This document shows, piece by piece, positions 9,067-16,225 of a stretch of DNA of 44,688 bases (within the stretch, counting starts at the first letter, position 1; each line of letters starts with the position of its first letter). Source of the stretch: DATHWB01 sp040880725 (GTDB lineage Bacteria; Actinomycetota; Acidimicrobiia; Spongiisociales; ZC4RG35); the NCBI GenBank assembly GCA_040880725.1, contig JBBDHV010000007.1, positions 1 through 44,688 of the forward strand, given 5' to 3'. Both the position numbers and the translations under genes were made by a program. The notes beneath the pieces were generated by a model, which did not search any database, had not been told where the DNA came from, and saw nothing but the letters and a program-made list of their open reading frames with translations.

Positions 9067-10426
9067 CGGCGTGGCGCTCGCAGACTGGCACCGCATCCAC
9101 GTCGTGGGCGTGGGTGGAGCGGGGATGTCCGCGTTGGCCCGGTTGCTGACCGGACGCGGCCACGTGGTGACCGGCTCCGACGCTCGGACCTCCACCCTCC
9201 TCGAGGCCCTGTCCCGGGAGGGAATCGAGACGTGGGCCGGTCATCGTACCGATCGCCTCGAGGGCGTCGACCTGGTGGTTGCGTCCTCGGCGGTTCCGCC
9301 CAGCGATGCCGAGGTGGCCGACGCTCGCCGCCGGGCGATTCCGGTGTGGAACCGCCCGGAACTGCTGGCAGCACTCACCTCGGAGATCCCCACGGTTGGA
9401 GCGACGGGCACCCACGGGAAGACCTCCACGACCGCGATGCTGATCGTGGCGGCGAAAGCGGCGGGGCTCGATCCGTCGTTTGTCGTGGGAGGCGAGGTGC
9501 GCGACCTGGGCACCAATGCCGGATCGGGCGACGACGACCTGCTCATTCTGGAAGTCGACGAGGCGTTTGGCACCTTCGAGCATGTGCGGCTCGAGAGTCT
9601 CGTGGTGACCAACGTCGAAGCCGATCACCTCGATCACTTCGGGACTCTCGCCGAAGTCGAAGCAGCTTTCGAGCGTGTCGTGCGGGCAGTGTCCGGCGAG
9701 GTGTTCTGCTGTGTCGACGACGCCGGAAGCCACCGGCTCGGGCAGCGAACCGGCGCGATTGGCTACGGAACGGGGGCGGATGCGGTGTGGCGTGCCGTCG
9801 ATGTCGACGCCGGTGCCGAGGGGTCGCGTTTTCGTCTGGTCAGTCCGTTGGGGGCATGGGATGTGGTGTTGCCCCGACCGGGCATCCACATGGTGCGAAA
9901 CGCCGTCGGTGCGATCGCGCTCGTCGGGTCGCGGGGTGGCGACGTCGAAGCTGCCATCGGGGGCCTTGGCAGCTTCCAGGGGGTGGGACGGCGTTGGGAT
10001 GTCCGTGGTGAGGTCGGCGGGATCACCGTGGTCGACGACTACGCACATCACCCCACCGAGGTGTCCGCCACGCTCGCGGCCGCCTTCGGTTCCGGTCGCC
10101 GTGTCGTGGCCGTGTTCCAGCCGCACCTGTACTCACGGACTGCCGAACACGCAGAGGATTTCGGGTCGGCGCTCGCGAGGGCCGCGGCGGTGGTGGTGCT
10201 CGACGTGTACGGAGCGAGAGAAGAACCGATGCCGGGTGTCGACGGCACGTTGGTCAGCGACGCGGCGCGTCGGGCCGGGGCTGAGATGGTGGTGGACGCT
10301 CCCGAACGGGCTGACGCCGCCCGGGTCGTGGCCCGGATCCTGGCACCGGGGGATCTCGTGGTGTGCATGGGAGCGGGCGACATCGGCGACCTCGCCGATG
10401 AGCTGCTTGCAGAGTTGGACGCCTGA
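9059..10426 (+). CDS. murC: UDP-MurNAc:L-alanine ligase MurC
   Basis: First Mur ligase of the stem-peptide pathway, 455 residues, cytoplasmic. Motifs are HVVGVGGAGMSALA (14-27), the MurC-type P-loop GATGTHGKTS (114-123), VTNVEADHLDHFG, and the C-domain DDYAHHPTEV and FQPHLYSRT. The acidic motif after the P-loop reads DEAFGTF where many MurC proteins have DESDGSF; the D-E pair is retained, so activity is expected. The ATG at 9059 overlaps murG by 8 bases. murB follows after one base. Confidence 0.96.
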   Translation: MADGVALADWHRIHVVGVGGAGMSALARLLTGRGHVVTGSDARTSTLLEALSREGIETWAGHRTDRLEGVDLVVASSAVPPSDAEVADARRRAIPVWNRPELLAALTSEIPTVGATGTHGKTSTTAMLIVAAKAAGLDPSFVVGGEVRDLGTNAGSGDDDLLILEVDEAFGTFEHVRLESLVVTNVEADHLDHFGTLAEVEAAFERVVRAVSGEVFCCVDDAGSHRLGQRTGAIGYGTGADAVWRAVDVDAGAEGSRFRLVSPLGAWDVVLPRPGIHMVRNAVGAIALVGSRGGDVEAAIGGLGSFQGVGRRWDVRGEVGGITVVDDYAHHPTEVSATLAAAFGSGRRVVAVFQPHLYSRTAEHAEDFGSALARAAAVVVLDVYGAREEPMPGVDGTLVSDAARRAGAEMVVDAPERADAARVVARILAPGDLVVCMGAGDIGDLADELLAELDA

Positions 10427-10427
10427 T

Positions 10428-11315
10428 ATGGCTCACCTCGACGATCTTGCGCTGGTCCAACGGGATGTGGCAATCGGGCCGTTGACCACCTACAAGCTGG
10501 GTGGGCCCGTCTCGTACTACGCCGAGGTATCGAACATCGACGACGTCGTTGCCGTGCTCGATGCGTGGCGTGGGTGTGGCGTTCCGCTGCTGGTGCTCGG
10601 ACGCGGAAGCAACCTGGTGGTGGCCGATGAGGGACTCGACGCGTTGGTGCTGCGGTTGGCGGGTCAATTCAACGACGTCGTCCGCGAACCGGCTGCGGTC
10701 CTCGCCGGTGCTGCGGTGCGTCTGCCGCAACTGGCGAGAGCGGCAGTGGCGGTGGGGCGTCTCGGCCTCGAGTTCTATGTCGGAATACCGGGCAGCGTCG
10801 GGGGAGCGGTGCGCCAGAACGCCGGCGGCCACGGTCGGGAGACGAGGGATGTGCTCATCGAAGCGCGGGTGCTGGATGCGCGAACAGGGACGCTGGTCAC
10901 CGCGGCGGCGTCGGACCTCGACCTGTCGTACCGGCACTCATCGATCGCGGCGCATCAAGTGGTGCTCGACGCCAGGTTCTCGTTCGAACCGGGAGACCCT
11001 GCCGAAGGTGATGCCCGCATCCGGGAGATCACGCGTTGGCGGCGGGGGCATCAACCGGGAGGGACGCACAACGCGGGGAGTGTGTTCAAGAACCCGCCGG
11101 GCGACAGCGCGGGTCGCATCATCGACGATCTCGGACTGAAGGGCTTTGCGGTGGGTGAGGTTGCGGTGAGCGAACTGCATGCGAACTTCTTCGTCGCCGG
11201 GAAGGGTGCGACGGCCTCGGACCTGCACCGACTGGTGGCCGAGGTCACACGCCGGGTGGCCGAGGAGACCGGGATCGAGTTGGAGACCGAGATCCAGTTC
11301 GAAGGGTTCGTGTGA
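10428..11315 (+). CDS. murB: UDP-N-acetylenolpyruvoylglucosamine reductase MurB
   Basis: FAD-dependent NADPH reductase making UDP-MurNAc from enolpyruvyl-UDP-GlcNAc, 295 residues. Recognisable elements are TTYKLGGP (20-27), the FAD-binding LGRGSNLVVAD (57-67), YVGIPGSVGGAVRQNAGGHG (117-136), the SYRHS segment and the catalytic GSVFKNP loop, with an N-terminal FAD fold and C-terminal substrate domain. Start ATG 10428 lies just after the murC stop; upstream in-frame sequence shadows murC. No ddl gene follows, unlike in some bacteria. Confidence 0.95.
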   Translation: MAHLDDLALVQRDVAIGPLTTYKLGGPVSYYAEVSNIDDVVAVLDAWRGCGVPLLVLGRGSNLVVADEGLDALVLRLAGQFNDVVREPAAVLAGAAVRLPQLARAAVAVGRLGLEFYVGIPGSVGGAVRQNAGGHGRETRDVLIEARVLDARTGTLVTAAASDLDLSYRHSSIAAHQVVLDARFSFEPGDPAEGDARIREITRWRRGHQPGGTHNAGSVFKNPPGDSAGRIIDDLGLKGFAVGEVAVSELHANFFVAGKGATASDLHRLVAEVTRRVAEETGIELETEIQFEGFV

Positions 11316-12061
11316 TGGATCCGAGACTCGCCGACAGACGACGCAACGTCGCAGAGACGCGGATCCGTCGAGGGATCCGGAGGCTTCTTGTCGTGCTCCT
11401 CGTCGTCGGCCTGGCCGCCGCGAGTCTCGCGATCCTCCGGTCCGGTCTCTTCTCGCTCGACCGCATCGAAACCCACGGCGAATCCCAAACCGACCCGGTG
11501 GCGATGGTGGCGGCCGTGGGTGTCGAACTCGGCGTGCCGCTCATCGAAATCGACCTCGATGAGGCGAGGGCGGCCATCGAGGAGGATCCGAGGGTGGTGA
11601 GTGCGGAAGTGGGTCGGCGGTGGCCCACCGGTCTCGAGATCGAGGTCGTCGAGCGTTTCGGGGTGGCATGGGTCGACCGGGGCCAGGGCTGGGAGCACCT
11701 TGCCGCAGACGGCGTCGTGCTGGCATCCGGCGAGCCTGACGCCGTGTCCCCCCGCATCCGGTCGACTCCCCAGGAAGACCGGGCTGTGGAGGCCGCGCTG
11801 CAGTTCGTCGACGCCCTGGTCGAACCCCTGCGTGCCGGGATGGTCATCGACGCCCGCACCGCCGAGCTGAATGCAACCTGGAACGGCCTGGTCATTCGGT
11901 TGGGTCGTCCCACCGACATGGTGGAAAAGGCCCGCGCTCTCGAGGTGGTGGTGGCGGACGAGCCCGTACCGGGTTCGGAGATCACCCTCATCGCCCCGGA
12001 GCGCCCCGCCGTCCTCCCTCCCACGACCTCAACGACCTCAACCACCCAGCCCGAAGGGTGA
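11312..12061 (+). CDS. ftsQ: Cell division protein FtsQ (POTRA domain)
   Basis: A 249-residue bitopic division protein linking FtsL/FtsB to the FtsWI synthase. A basic cytoplasmic segment (1-23) precedes one membrane span (about 24-42). A POTRA domain begins at SLDRIETHG (48-56) and continues through the RRWPTGLEIEV segment, followed by the FtsQ/DivIB beta region. The tail is Thr/Pro/Ser-rich (PPTTSTTSTTQP). The start is either GTG 11312 (overlapping the murB stop as GTGA) or the adjacent ATG 11315; the GTG matches the cluster pattern. A palindromic repeat follows 6 bases after the stop. Confidence 0.9.
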   Translation: MMDPRLADRRRNVAETRIRRGIRRLLVVLLVVGLAAASLAILRSGLFSLDRIETHGESQTDPVAMVAAVGVELGVPLIEIDLDEARAAIEEDPRVVSAEVGRRWPTGLEIEVVERFGVAWVDRGQGWEHLAADGVVLASGEPDAVSPRIRSTPQEDRAVEAALQFVDALVEPLRAGMVIDARTAELNATWNGLVIRLGRPTDMVEKARALEVVVADEPVPGSEITLIAPERPAVLPPTTSTTSTTQPEG

Positions 12062-12067
12062 CTTCCC

Positions 12068-12121
12068 GCGTACCCTGGGTTCCCAGGTACACCCAGTGTC
12101 CCTGCGAACCCAGGGTACGCG
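12068..12121. repeat. Intergenic palindromic repeat, family 2 copy 1
   Basis: A perfect 15-bp inverted repeat (GCGTACCCTGGGTTC at 12068-12082, its complement at 12106-12120) encloses a 23-base spacer. The right arm plus one base, GAACCCAGGGTACGCG (12106-12121), recurs exactly at 26188-26203 and 41106-41121. The element sits just after the ftsQ stop and could form an RNA hairpin between ftsQ and ftsZ. No T-tract follows, so a standard terminator is not obvious. Confidence 0.85.
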
Positions 12122-12151
12122 TTCGCAGTGGTTCTCTGAGGGAAACTCTCA

Positions 12152-12218
12152 ACCTCTAGTCGAGGTCCATGGCCGTGGGGTTTACGTGGAGGTCGCGGGT
12201 GTGTAAAGCTCTAGTCGA
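12152..12218 (+). promoter_or_regulatory. Putative ftsZ promoter/operator region with repeated TCTAGTCGA
   Basis: The 198-base ftsQ-ftsZ gap contains the palindrome ACCTC-N5-GAGGT (12152-12166). The nonamer TCTAGTCGA occurs at 12155-12163 and again at 12210-12218, 55 bp apart. TTTACG (12181-12186) and TAAAGC (12204-12209) are 17 bases apart and could be -35 and -10 elements. Actinobacterial ftsZ genes commonly have their own promoters here. Which protein, if any, binds the repeated sites is unknown. Confidence 0.4.
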
Positions 12219-12259
12219 CCCTTTCGGTTTTCGGCCGAATCGACCCGTGAGGATTGAAC

Positions 12260-13324
12260 ATGAACAAACCAGCAGCAGGCGGATATTTGGCCGTCATCAA
12301 AGTCGTCGGAGTGGGCGGTGGCGGCGTCAACGCCGTGAACCGCATGATCGAGGCGGGCGTGCGAGGCGTCGAGTTCATCGCGCTGAACACCGACGCCCAG
12401 GCACTGTTGATGTCTGATGCGGACGTCAAGCTCGACATCGGTCGCGACATCACCCGGGGCCTGGGCGCCGGCGCCAACCCCGAAGTGGGCAAGGCGGCGG
12501 CCGAAGCTCACCGCCAGGAACTCGAAGACGTGCTGAAGGGCGCCGACATGGTGTTCATCACCGCCGGCGAGGGCGGTGGAACCGGAACCGGCGGAGCCCC
12601 CATCGTCGCCGAGGTCGCCAAGTCGCTCGGGGCGCTCACCGTTGGTGTCGTCACCCGCCCGTTCGGGTTCGAGGGACGTCGTCGGGCGGTCCACGCCGAA
12701 GAGGGCATTCAGGCACTCCGCGACGCCGTCGACACGCTCATCGTCATCCCGAACGATCGGCTGCTCGAAGTGGGCGATCCGAAAGTTCCGATGACCGAGA
12801 CGTTCCGGATCGCCGATGAGATCCTCACCAACGGTGTGGCCGGGATCACCGACCTCATCACCACGCCCGGACTGATCAACGTCGACTTCGCGGACGTCAA
12901 GACGGTCATGTCCGACGCGGGCACCGCGGTGATGGGCATCGGGCGCGCCTCCGGAGACGAACGCGCCCAGCAGGCGGCGAACCGCGCCATTTCCTCACCG
13001 CTGCTGGAAACGTCGATGGAAGGTGCGCGTGGCGTTCTCCTGTCGGTTGCCGGTCCCGGCGACATGACACTGCTCGAAGCGACCACCGCTGCGAATGTGG
13101 TGGCCAGCCATGCCGACGACGACGCCGAAGTGATCTTCGGCGCGATGGTCGACGAGGACCTCGGCGAAGAGATGCGGGTGACCGTCATCGCCGCCGGGTT
13201 CGATCGCAGCTCGAGATCCCGGACGCGGCGTCCGCCGGTGTCGGCCGTTTCGCCCCATCCGGGAGGGTCCTCCCGAGAAGATGACGACGACGACCTCGAC
13301 ATCCCGAGCTTCGTGAAGGGATGA
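12260..13324 (+). CDS. ftsZ: Cell division GTPase FtsZ
   Basis: Tubulin-like GTPase that forms the cytoplasmic Z-ring, 354 residues. The N-terminal domain has KVVGVGGGGVNAVNRM (14-29) and the tubulin signature GGGTGTG (105-111) within TAGEGGGTGTGGAP, the form usual in actinobacteria. The T7 loop and the C-terminal domain follow. An acidic linker leads to the conserved tail DLDIPSFV near the end, the docking site for SepF and similar partners (sepF lies three genes downstream). ATG 12260 is preceded by GTGAGGA, a good ribosome-binding site at suitable spacing, so I prefer it to the TTG at 12254. The stop overlaps pgeF. Confidence 0.98.
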   Translation: MNKPAAGGYLAVIKVVGVGGGGVNAVNRMIEAGVRGVEFIALNTDAQALLMSDADVKLDIGRDITRGLGAGANPEVGKAAAEAHRQELEDVLKGADMVFITAGEGGGTGTGGAPIVAEVAKSLGALTVGVVTRPFGFEGRRRAVHAEEGIQALRDAVDTLIVIPNDRLLEVGDPKVPMTETFRIADEILTNGVAGITDLITTPGLINVDFADVKTVMSDAGTAVMGIGRASGDERAQQAANRAISSPLLETSMEGARGVLLSVAGPGDMTLLEATTAANVVASHADDDAEVIFGAMVDEDLGEEMRVTVIAAGFDRSSRSRTRRPPVSAVSPHPGGSSREDDDDDLDIPSFVKG

Positions 13325-13911
13325 TCGCTCCGGCGGACGGTGTCGCCTTCACGACGGCCGCCGACGGGGACATGCGGCGGAACCACCAGGCGCGGCAGCG
13401 TCTCGGTTTGGCCGAGTGGGCCACGGTGCGGCAAGTGCACGGCTCGGCGGTCGTCGACGCGTCGGCGAGCGGCGATCACGGCGAAGCGGACGGACTGGCC
13501 ACCAGCGCGACGGGGCTGGCCCTCGCAGTCTTCACCGCCGACTGCCTCGGTGTCGTGATGCACGGAGCGGGGCGGGTGGCCGTCGTTCACGCCGGTTGGC
13601 GTGGTGTCGCCGCCGGGGTGGTCGCCAACGCCGTCGAGCGAGTCGGCGACGTCGCTTCGGTGCACATCGGACCGCACATCCGCCCGTGTTGTTTCGAGGT
13701 GGGGCCGGAAGTGTCAGCCCGCTTCGTCGGGCACCTCAGCCGCACACGGACCGGGACGACCTCTGTCGATCTCGCGTCTGCGGTGGCGGCCCAACTGCCG
13801 GTGGAGCCGGAAATCATCGATCGCTGCACGCGCTGCGGGAACGACATGTTCTCGCATCGCCGAAACGGCACCGGCGAGCGCCTCGCAACCGTGGGTTGGG
13901 TGCCGTCATGA
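13321..13911 (+). CDS. pgeF: Peptidoglycan editing factor PgeF / YfiH family (DUF152) protein
   Basis: A 196-residue protein of the PgeF/YfiH (multicopper polyphenol oxidoreductase, DUF152) family. Members have been reported as purine nucleoside phosphorylases and as editors of wrongly built peptidoglycan precursors; which activity applies here cannot be told from sequence. Visible family motifs are VRQVHGS, VFTADCLGVV, VVHAGWRG, HIGPHIRPCCFEVG and CTRCGNDMFSHRR, with the conserved His/Cys zinc-binding residues. It is shorter than many homologues (about 240). The ATG overlaps the ftsZ stop (ATGA). The ftsZ-pgeF-yggS-sepF-yggT-divIVA order is classic for actinobacteria. Confidence 0.92.
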   Translation: MIAPADGVAFTTAADGDMRRNHQARQRLGLAEWATVRQVHGSAVVDASASGDHGEADGLATSATGLALAVFTADCLGVVMHGAGRVAVVHAGWRGVAAGVVANAVERVGDVASVHIGPHIRPCCFEVGPEVSARFVGHLSRTRTGTTSVDLASAVAAQLPVEPEIIDRCTRCGNDMFSHRRNGTGERLATVGWVPS

Positions 13912-14555
13912 GTCTGTCCGAAGTCGAGCAGAGGATCGCGGCAGCCTGCGCCGGCGCGGGAAGGGACCGGTCAGAGGTCACGCTCGTCGCCGTGTCCAAA
14001 GGCCGGTCAGTCGAGGCGATCCGCGCGCTCTACGACGACGGGCACCGTGACTTCGGCGAGAACCGCGCACAAGAGCTCCGGGACAAGGTGGACGAGTTGG
14101 CTTCCGACGTCCGCTGGCACTTCGTCGGACCCCTGCAGACCAACAAGGTTCGCGTCGTGCGACCTTCCGCCTCGGTCCTTCACTCCATGGATCGAGATTC
14201 CTTGGCGACCGCGTGGCTCAAGGGATCAGGTCATCCGCCACCGGTGTACCTGCAGGTCAACATCGGAGAGGAGGAACAGAAATCGGGCGTCGCCCCGGCC
14301 GACTCCCCTTCGTTCTGCGATCGACTCGTCTCCCTCGGCATCCAAGTCGTCGGGTTGATGGCGATCCCACCCCTCGCCGACGACCCCGAAGAGGCGCGCC
14401 CCCACTTCGCCGCGTTGCGCGAATTGCGTGATGCCATCGCCGCCGACCACCCTGCGGTGACGGGATTGTCGATGGGGATGTCGGACGACTTCGAGGTGGC
14501 GATCTCCGAAGGAGCCACGTCGATACGCGTGGGTCGGGCTATCTTTGCCGATTGA
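13908..14555 (+). CDS. yggS: YggS/PLPBP family pyridoxal-phosphate homeostasis protein
   Basis: A 215-residue single-domain PLP-binding protein with an alanine-racemase-like barrel and no known catalytic activity, involved in vitamin B6 and amino-acid homeostasis. The PLP lysine is K31 in LVAVSKGRS. Other signatures are DFGENRAQEL, WHFVGPLQTNK, QVNIGEEEQKSG, GLMAIPP and GLSMGMSDDFEVAI with the phosphate-binding region near the end. The ATG at 13908 overlaps the pgeF stop. Membership of the division operon is conserved in Gram-positive bacteria, but the reason is not settled. Confidence 0.94.
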   Translation: MSLSEVEQRIAAACAGAGRDRSEVTLVAVSKGRSVEAIRALYDDGHRDFGENRAQELRDKVDELASDVRWHFVGPLQTNKVRVVRPSASVLHSMDRDSLATAWLKGSGHPPPVYLQVNIGEEEQKSGVAPADSPSFCDRLVSLGIQVVGLMAIPPLADDPEEARPHFAALRELRDAIAADHPAVTGLSMGMSDDFEVAISEGATSIRVGRAIFAD

Positions 14556-14566
14556 GGTACACATTC

Positions 14567-15094
14567 ATGCCCCAAGAATCACTTTTCAACAAAGCACTCG
14601 TCTATCTCGGTCTCGTCGATGAGGACCATGTGGACGGGGCCGAGTCCGGCTACACCGATTACGAGTCGCCTGCCCCGGACCGGGGCCGCAACGCGCCGCC
14701 GCAACTGGACGAGGGTCGCAGGGTCGAACCTGCTGCCGCTTCGTCGCGCACCGTGGCGGCCCGCCGCGGATCCGAGCCCTCGATCGCCGGTGTCCGCCAG
14801 ATCCGCCCCGAAGCACAAGCCGACATCCTGGTCATCGACGAGTTCGGGGACGCCAAGATCCTCGCTGACCGCGTGCGGGACCGGGTTCCGGTCGTGCTGG
14901 ACTTCCGACGTGTCGACGACGACCTGGCGCGGCGCGTCGTCGACTTCTCCTCGGGCCTCATCTATGCCCTCGACGGAACGATGTCGCGGGTCGGCAAAGG
15001 ACTCGTCCTGGTACTGCCACCGTCGACGCGGATCGACGCCGAGGAGAAGCGCCGCCTGGCGTCCCTGGGCGCCTACGAACTCCCCATCGAATGA
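14567..15094 (+). CDS. sepF: Cell division protein SepF
   Basis: A 175-residue membrane anchor and bundler of FtsZ filaments. The N-terminal segment (SLFNKALVYLGL, about 5-16) fits the amphipathic membrane-targeting helix of SepF. A disordered linker rich in Pro/Arg/Ala follows, then the C-terminal SepF (DUF552) domain from about residue 80, including DEFGDAKILADRVRDRVPVV and DFSSGLIYALDGTMSRVGKG. The start is ATG 14567 because GAGG at 14554-14557 is well spaced for it; a TTG at 14552 overlaps the yggS stop and would add five residues. Actinobacteria lack FtsA, so SepF is expected to be the main FtsZ tether. Confidence 0.93.
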   Translation: MPQESLFNKALVYLGLVDEDHVDGAESGYTDYESPAPDRGRNAPPQLDEGRRVEPAAASSRTVAARRGSEPSIAGVRQIRPEAQADILVIDEFGDAKILADRVRDRVPVVLDFRRVDDDLARRVVDFSSGLIYALDGTMSRVGKGLVLVLPPSTRIDAEEKRRLASLGAYELPIE

Positions 15095-15106
15095 TCGCAC
15101 ATCGGA

Positions 15107-15367
15107 ATGGGTGACCTCCTCGCCCAGGTCGTCGGCATCTACCGGATCGCCGTCTTCGCCTGGATCATCATGTCGTGGGTACGCATCTCGTCGACCCACC
15201 CGCTGGCTCGGCTCCAGTTGTTCCTGGATCGGATCATCTACCCGGTCATCCTGCCGCTCCGCAGGGTTCTCCCTCCCTTGCGGGTGGGAGGAATGATGCT
15301 GGATCTGTCTCCGATCGTGCTGCTGATCGGGCTCAGTCTGTTGCAAGGCGTCCTGCGTCGCTTGTGA
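15107..15367 (+). CDS. yggT: YggT family membrane protein
   Basis: A small 86-residue protein with two hydrophobic segments (about 4-24 and 62-83) separated by a basic loop, matching the YggT/YlmG family. The segment DRIIYPVILPLRRVLPP is family-typical (usual form DPFLRPLRRILPP). Homologues lie between sepF and divIVA in actinobacteria and firmicutes and are linked to division or membrane organisation, with no defined biochemical role. ATG 15107 follows sepF by 12 bases. Confidence 0.85.
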   Translation: MGDLLAQVVGIYRIAVFAWIIMSWVRISSTHPLARLQLFLDRIIYPVILPLRRVLPPLRVGGMMLDLSPIVLLIGLSLLQGVLRRL

Positions 15368-15370
15368 TCG

Positions 15371-15399
15371 TTGGATCGGCGGTGCCCCGTCCGTACAAT
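15371..15399 (+). promoter_or_regulatory. Sigma-70-type promoter upstream of divIVA
   Basis: TTGGAT (15371-15376) and TACAAT (15394-15399) are separated by exactly 17 bases, close to the housekeeping -35/-10 consensus. The predicted start of transcription near 15406 leaves a leader of about 24 nt that contains the GGGGGAAG ribosome-binding site before the divIVA ATG. This would let divIVA be expressed independently of the upstream operon. Confidence 0.65.
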
Positions 15400-15429
15400 C
15401 TGCCGACGACTTCCGGGGGAAGAACACAA

Positions 15430-16191
15430 ATGCCTCTGACACCCATCGATGTACAGCAGAAGACCTTCGGGACCGCGCTTCGGGGTTACGACCTCGATGA
15501 GGTCGACGATTTTCTCGATGACATCGTCACTTCGCTGAAGGACTACGAGCAGCGGCTGCGCGACGCCCAGGAGCGGATCGCCACCTTGGAGATGGAGATG
15601 ACCGATCGCGGGGACGCGGAAGGGGCCATCGCGCGGGCACTGGTTGCCGCGCAGCGCTCGGCCGATTCGATCCTGGCCGACGCCAAGGTCGAAGCGGAAC
15701 GGATCGTCGAAGGTGCCCGGGCGGAGGCGTCGGAGATGAGTAAGGCTCGTGACGACGAGAAGGCCATCGCCGAGGCGGAGATCTCGAGGATCCGGGGAAT
15801 CGTCGATTCGCTGAGGAGCCGTCTCGCGGAACTGTCGCTCGCAGTGGGCGTCGGGATCGAGGAAGCCGACGGGGCCATCGCCGGTGCGGTCGGCGATCTG
15901 GAAGGATCCGCCTCCGTCGACGTTTCGCTCCCCGACTTCGAAGAGCCGCAACCGACCTGGGAGCAGCCTTCGGCACTCGACGAGATCGAGGAGCTGGCTG
16001 ACGCGGACGACGAAGACGACAGCTATGAAGAAAGCGTCGACGACAGCTACGACGACTCGGCGGACGACGGCGAGGACTTCGATGACGACGATGACGAAGA
16101 AGACGACGTCGCGGTCGGTGGAGCGGTGATGCCCGACTGGGCGACCGGGACCGACGACGACACGCCGGTCCGTCCCTGGGAAGTCGGCTGA
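15430..16191 (+). CDS. divIVA: DivIVA/Wag31-like polar growth and septum protein with acidic tail
   Basis: A 253-residue DivIVA-family protein that recognises negatively curved membrane and, in actinobacteria, organises polar growth or septation. The N-terminal membrane-binding domain is clear: MPLTPIDVQQKTF, then RGYDLDEVDDFLDDI (18-32). A coiled coil of Ala/Glu/Arg-rich heptads covers about 33-135. Residues about 184-227 are almost entirely Asp/Glu/Ser/Tyr, an unusually acidic and probably disordered tract, before a short conserved-looking tail (VRPWEVG). ATG 15430 has a strong GGGGGAAG site and its own promoter. It ends the division cluster. Confidence 0.93.
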   Translation: MPLTPIDVQQKTFGTALRGYDLDEVDDFLDDIVTSLKDYEQRLRDAQERIATLEMEMTDRGDAEGAIARALVAAQRSADSILADAKVEAERIVEGARAEASEMSKARDDEKAIAEAEISRIRGIVDSLRSRLAELSLAVGVGIEEADGAIAGAVGDLEGSASVDVSLPDFEEPQPTWEQPSALDEIEELADADDEDDSYEESVDDSYDDSADDGEDFDDDDDEEDDVAVGGAVMPDWATGTDDDTPVRPWEVG

Positions 16192-16225
16192 GGATCCTCG
16201 CTCCGAGCCCGGGGCCGATCGATGC

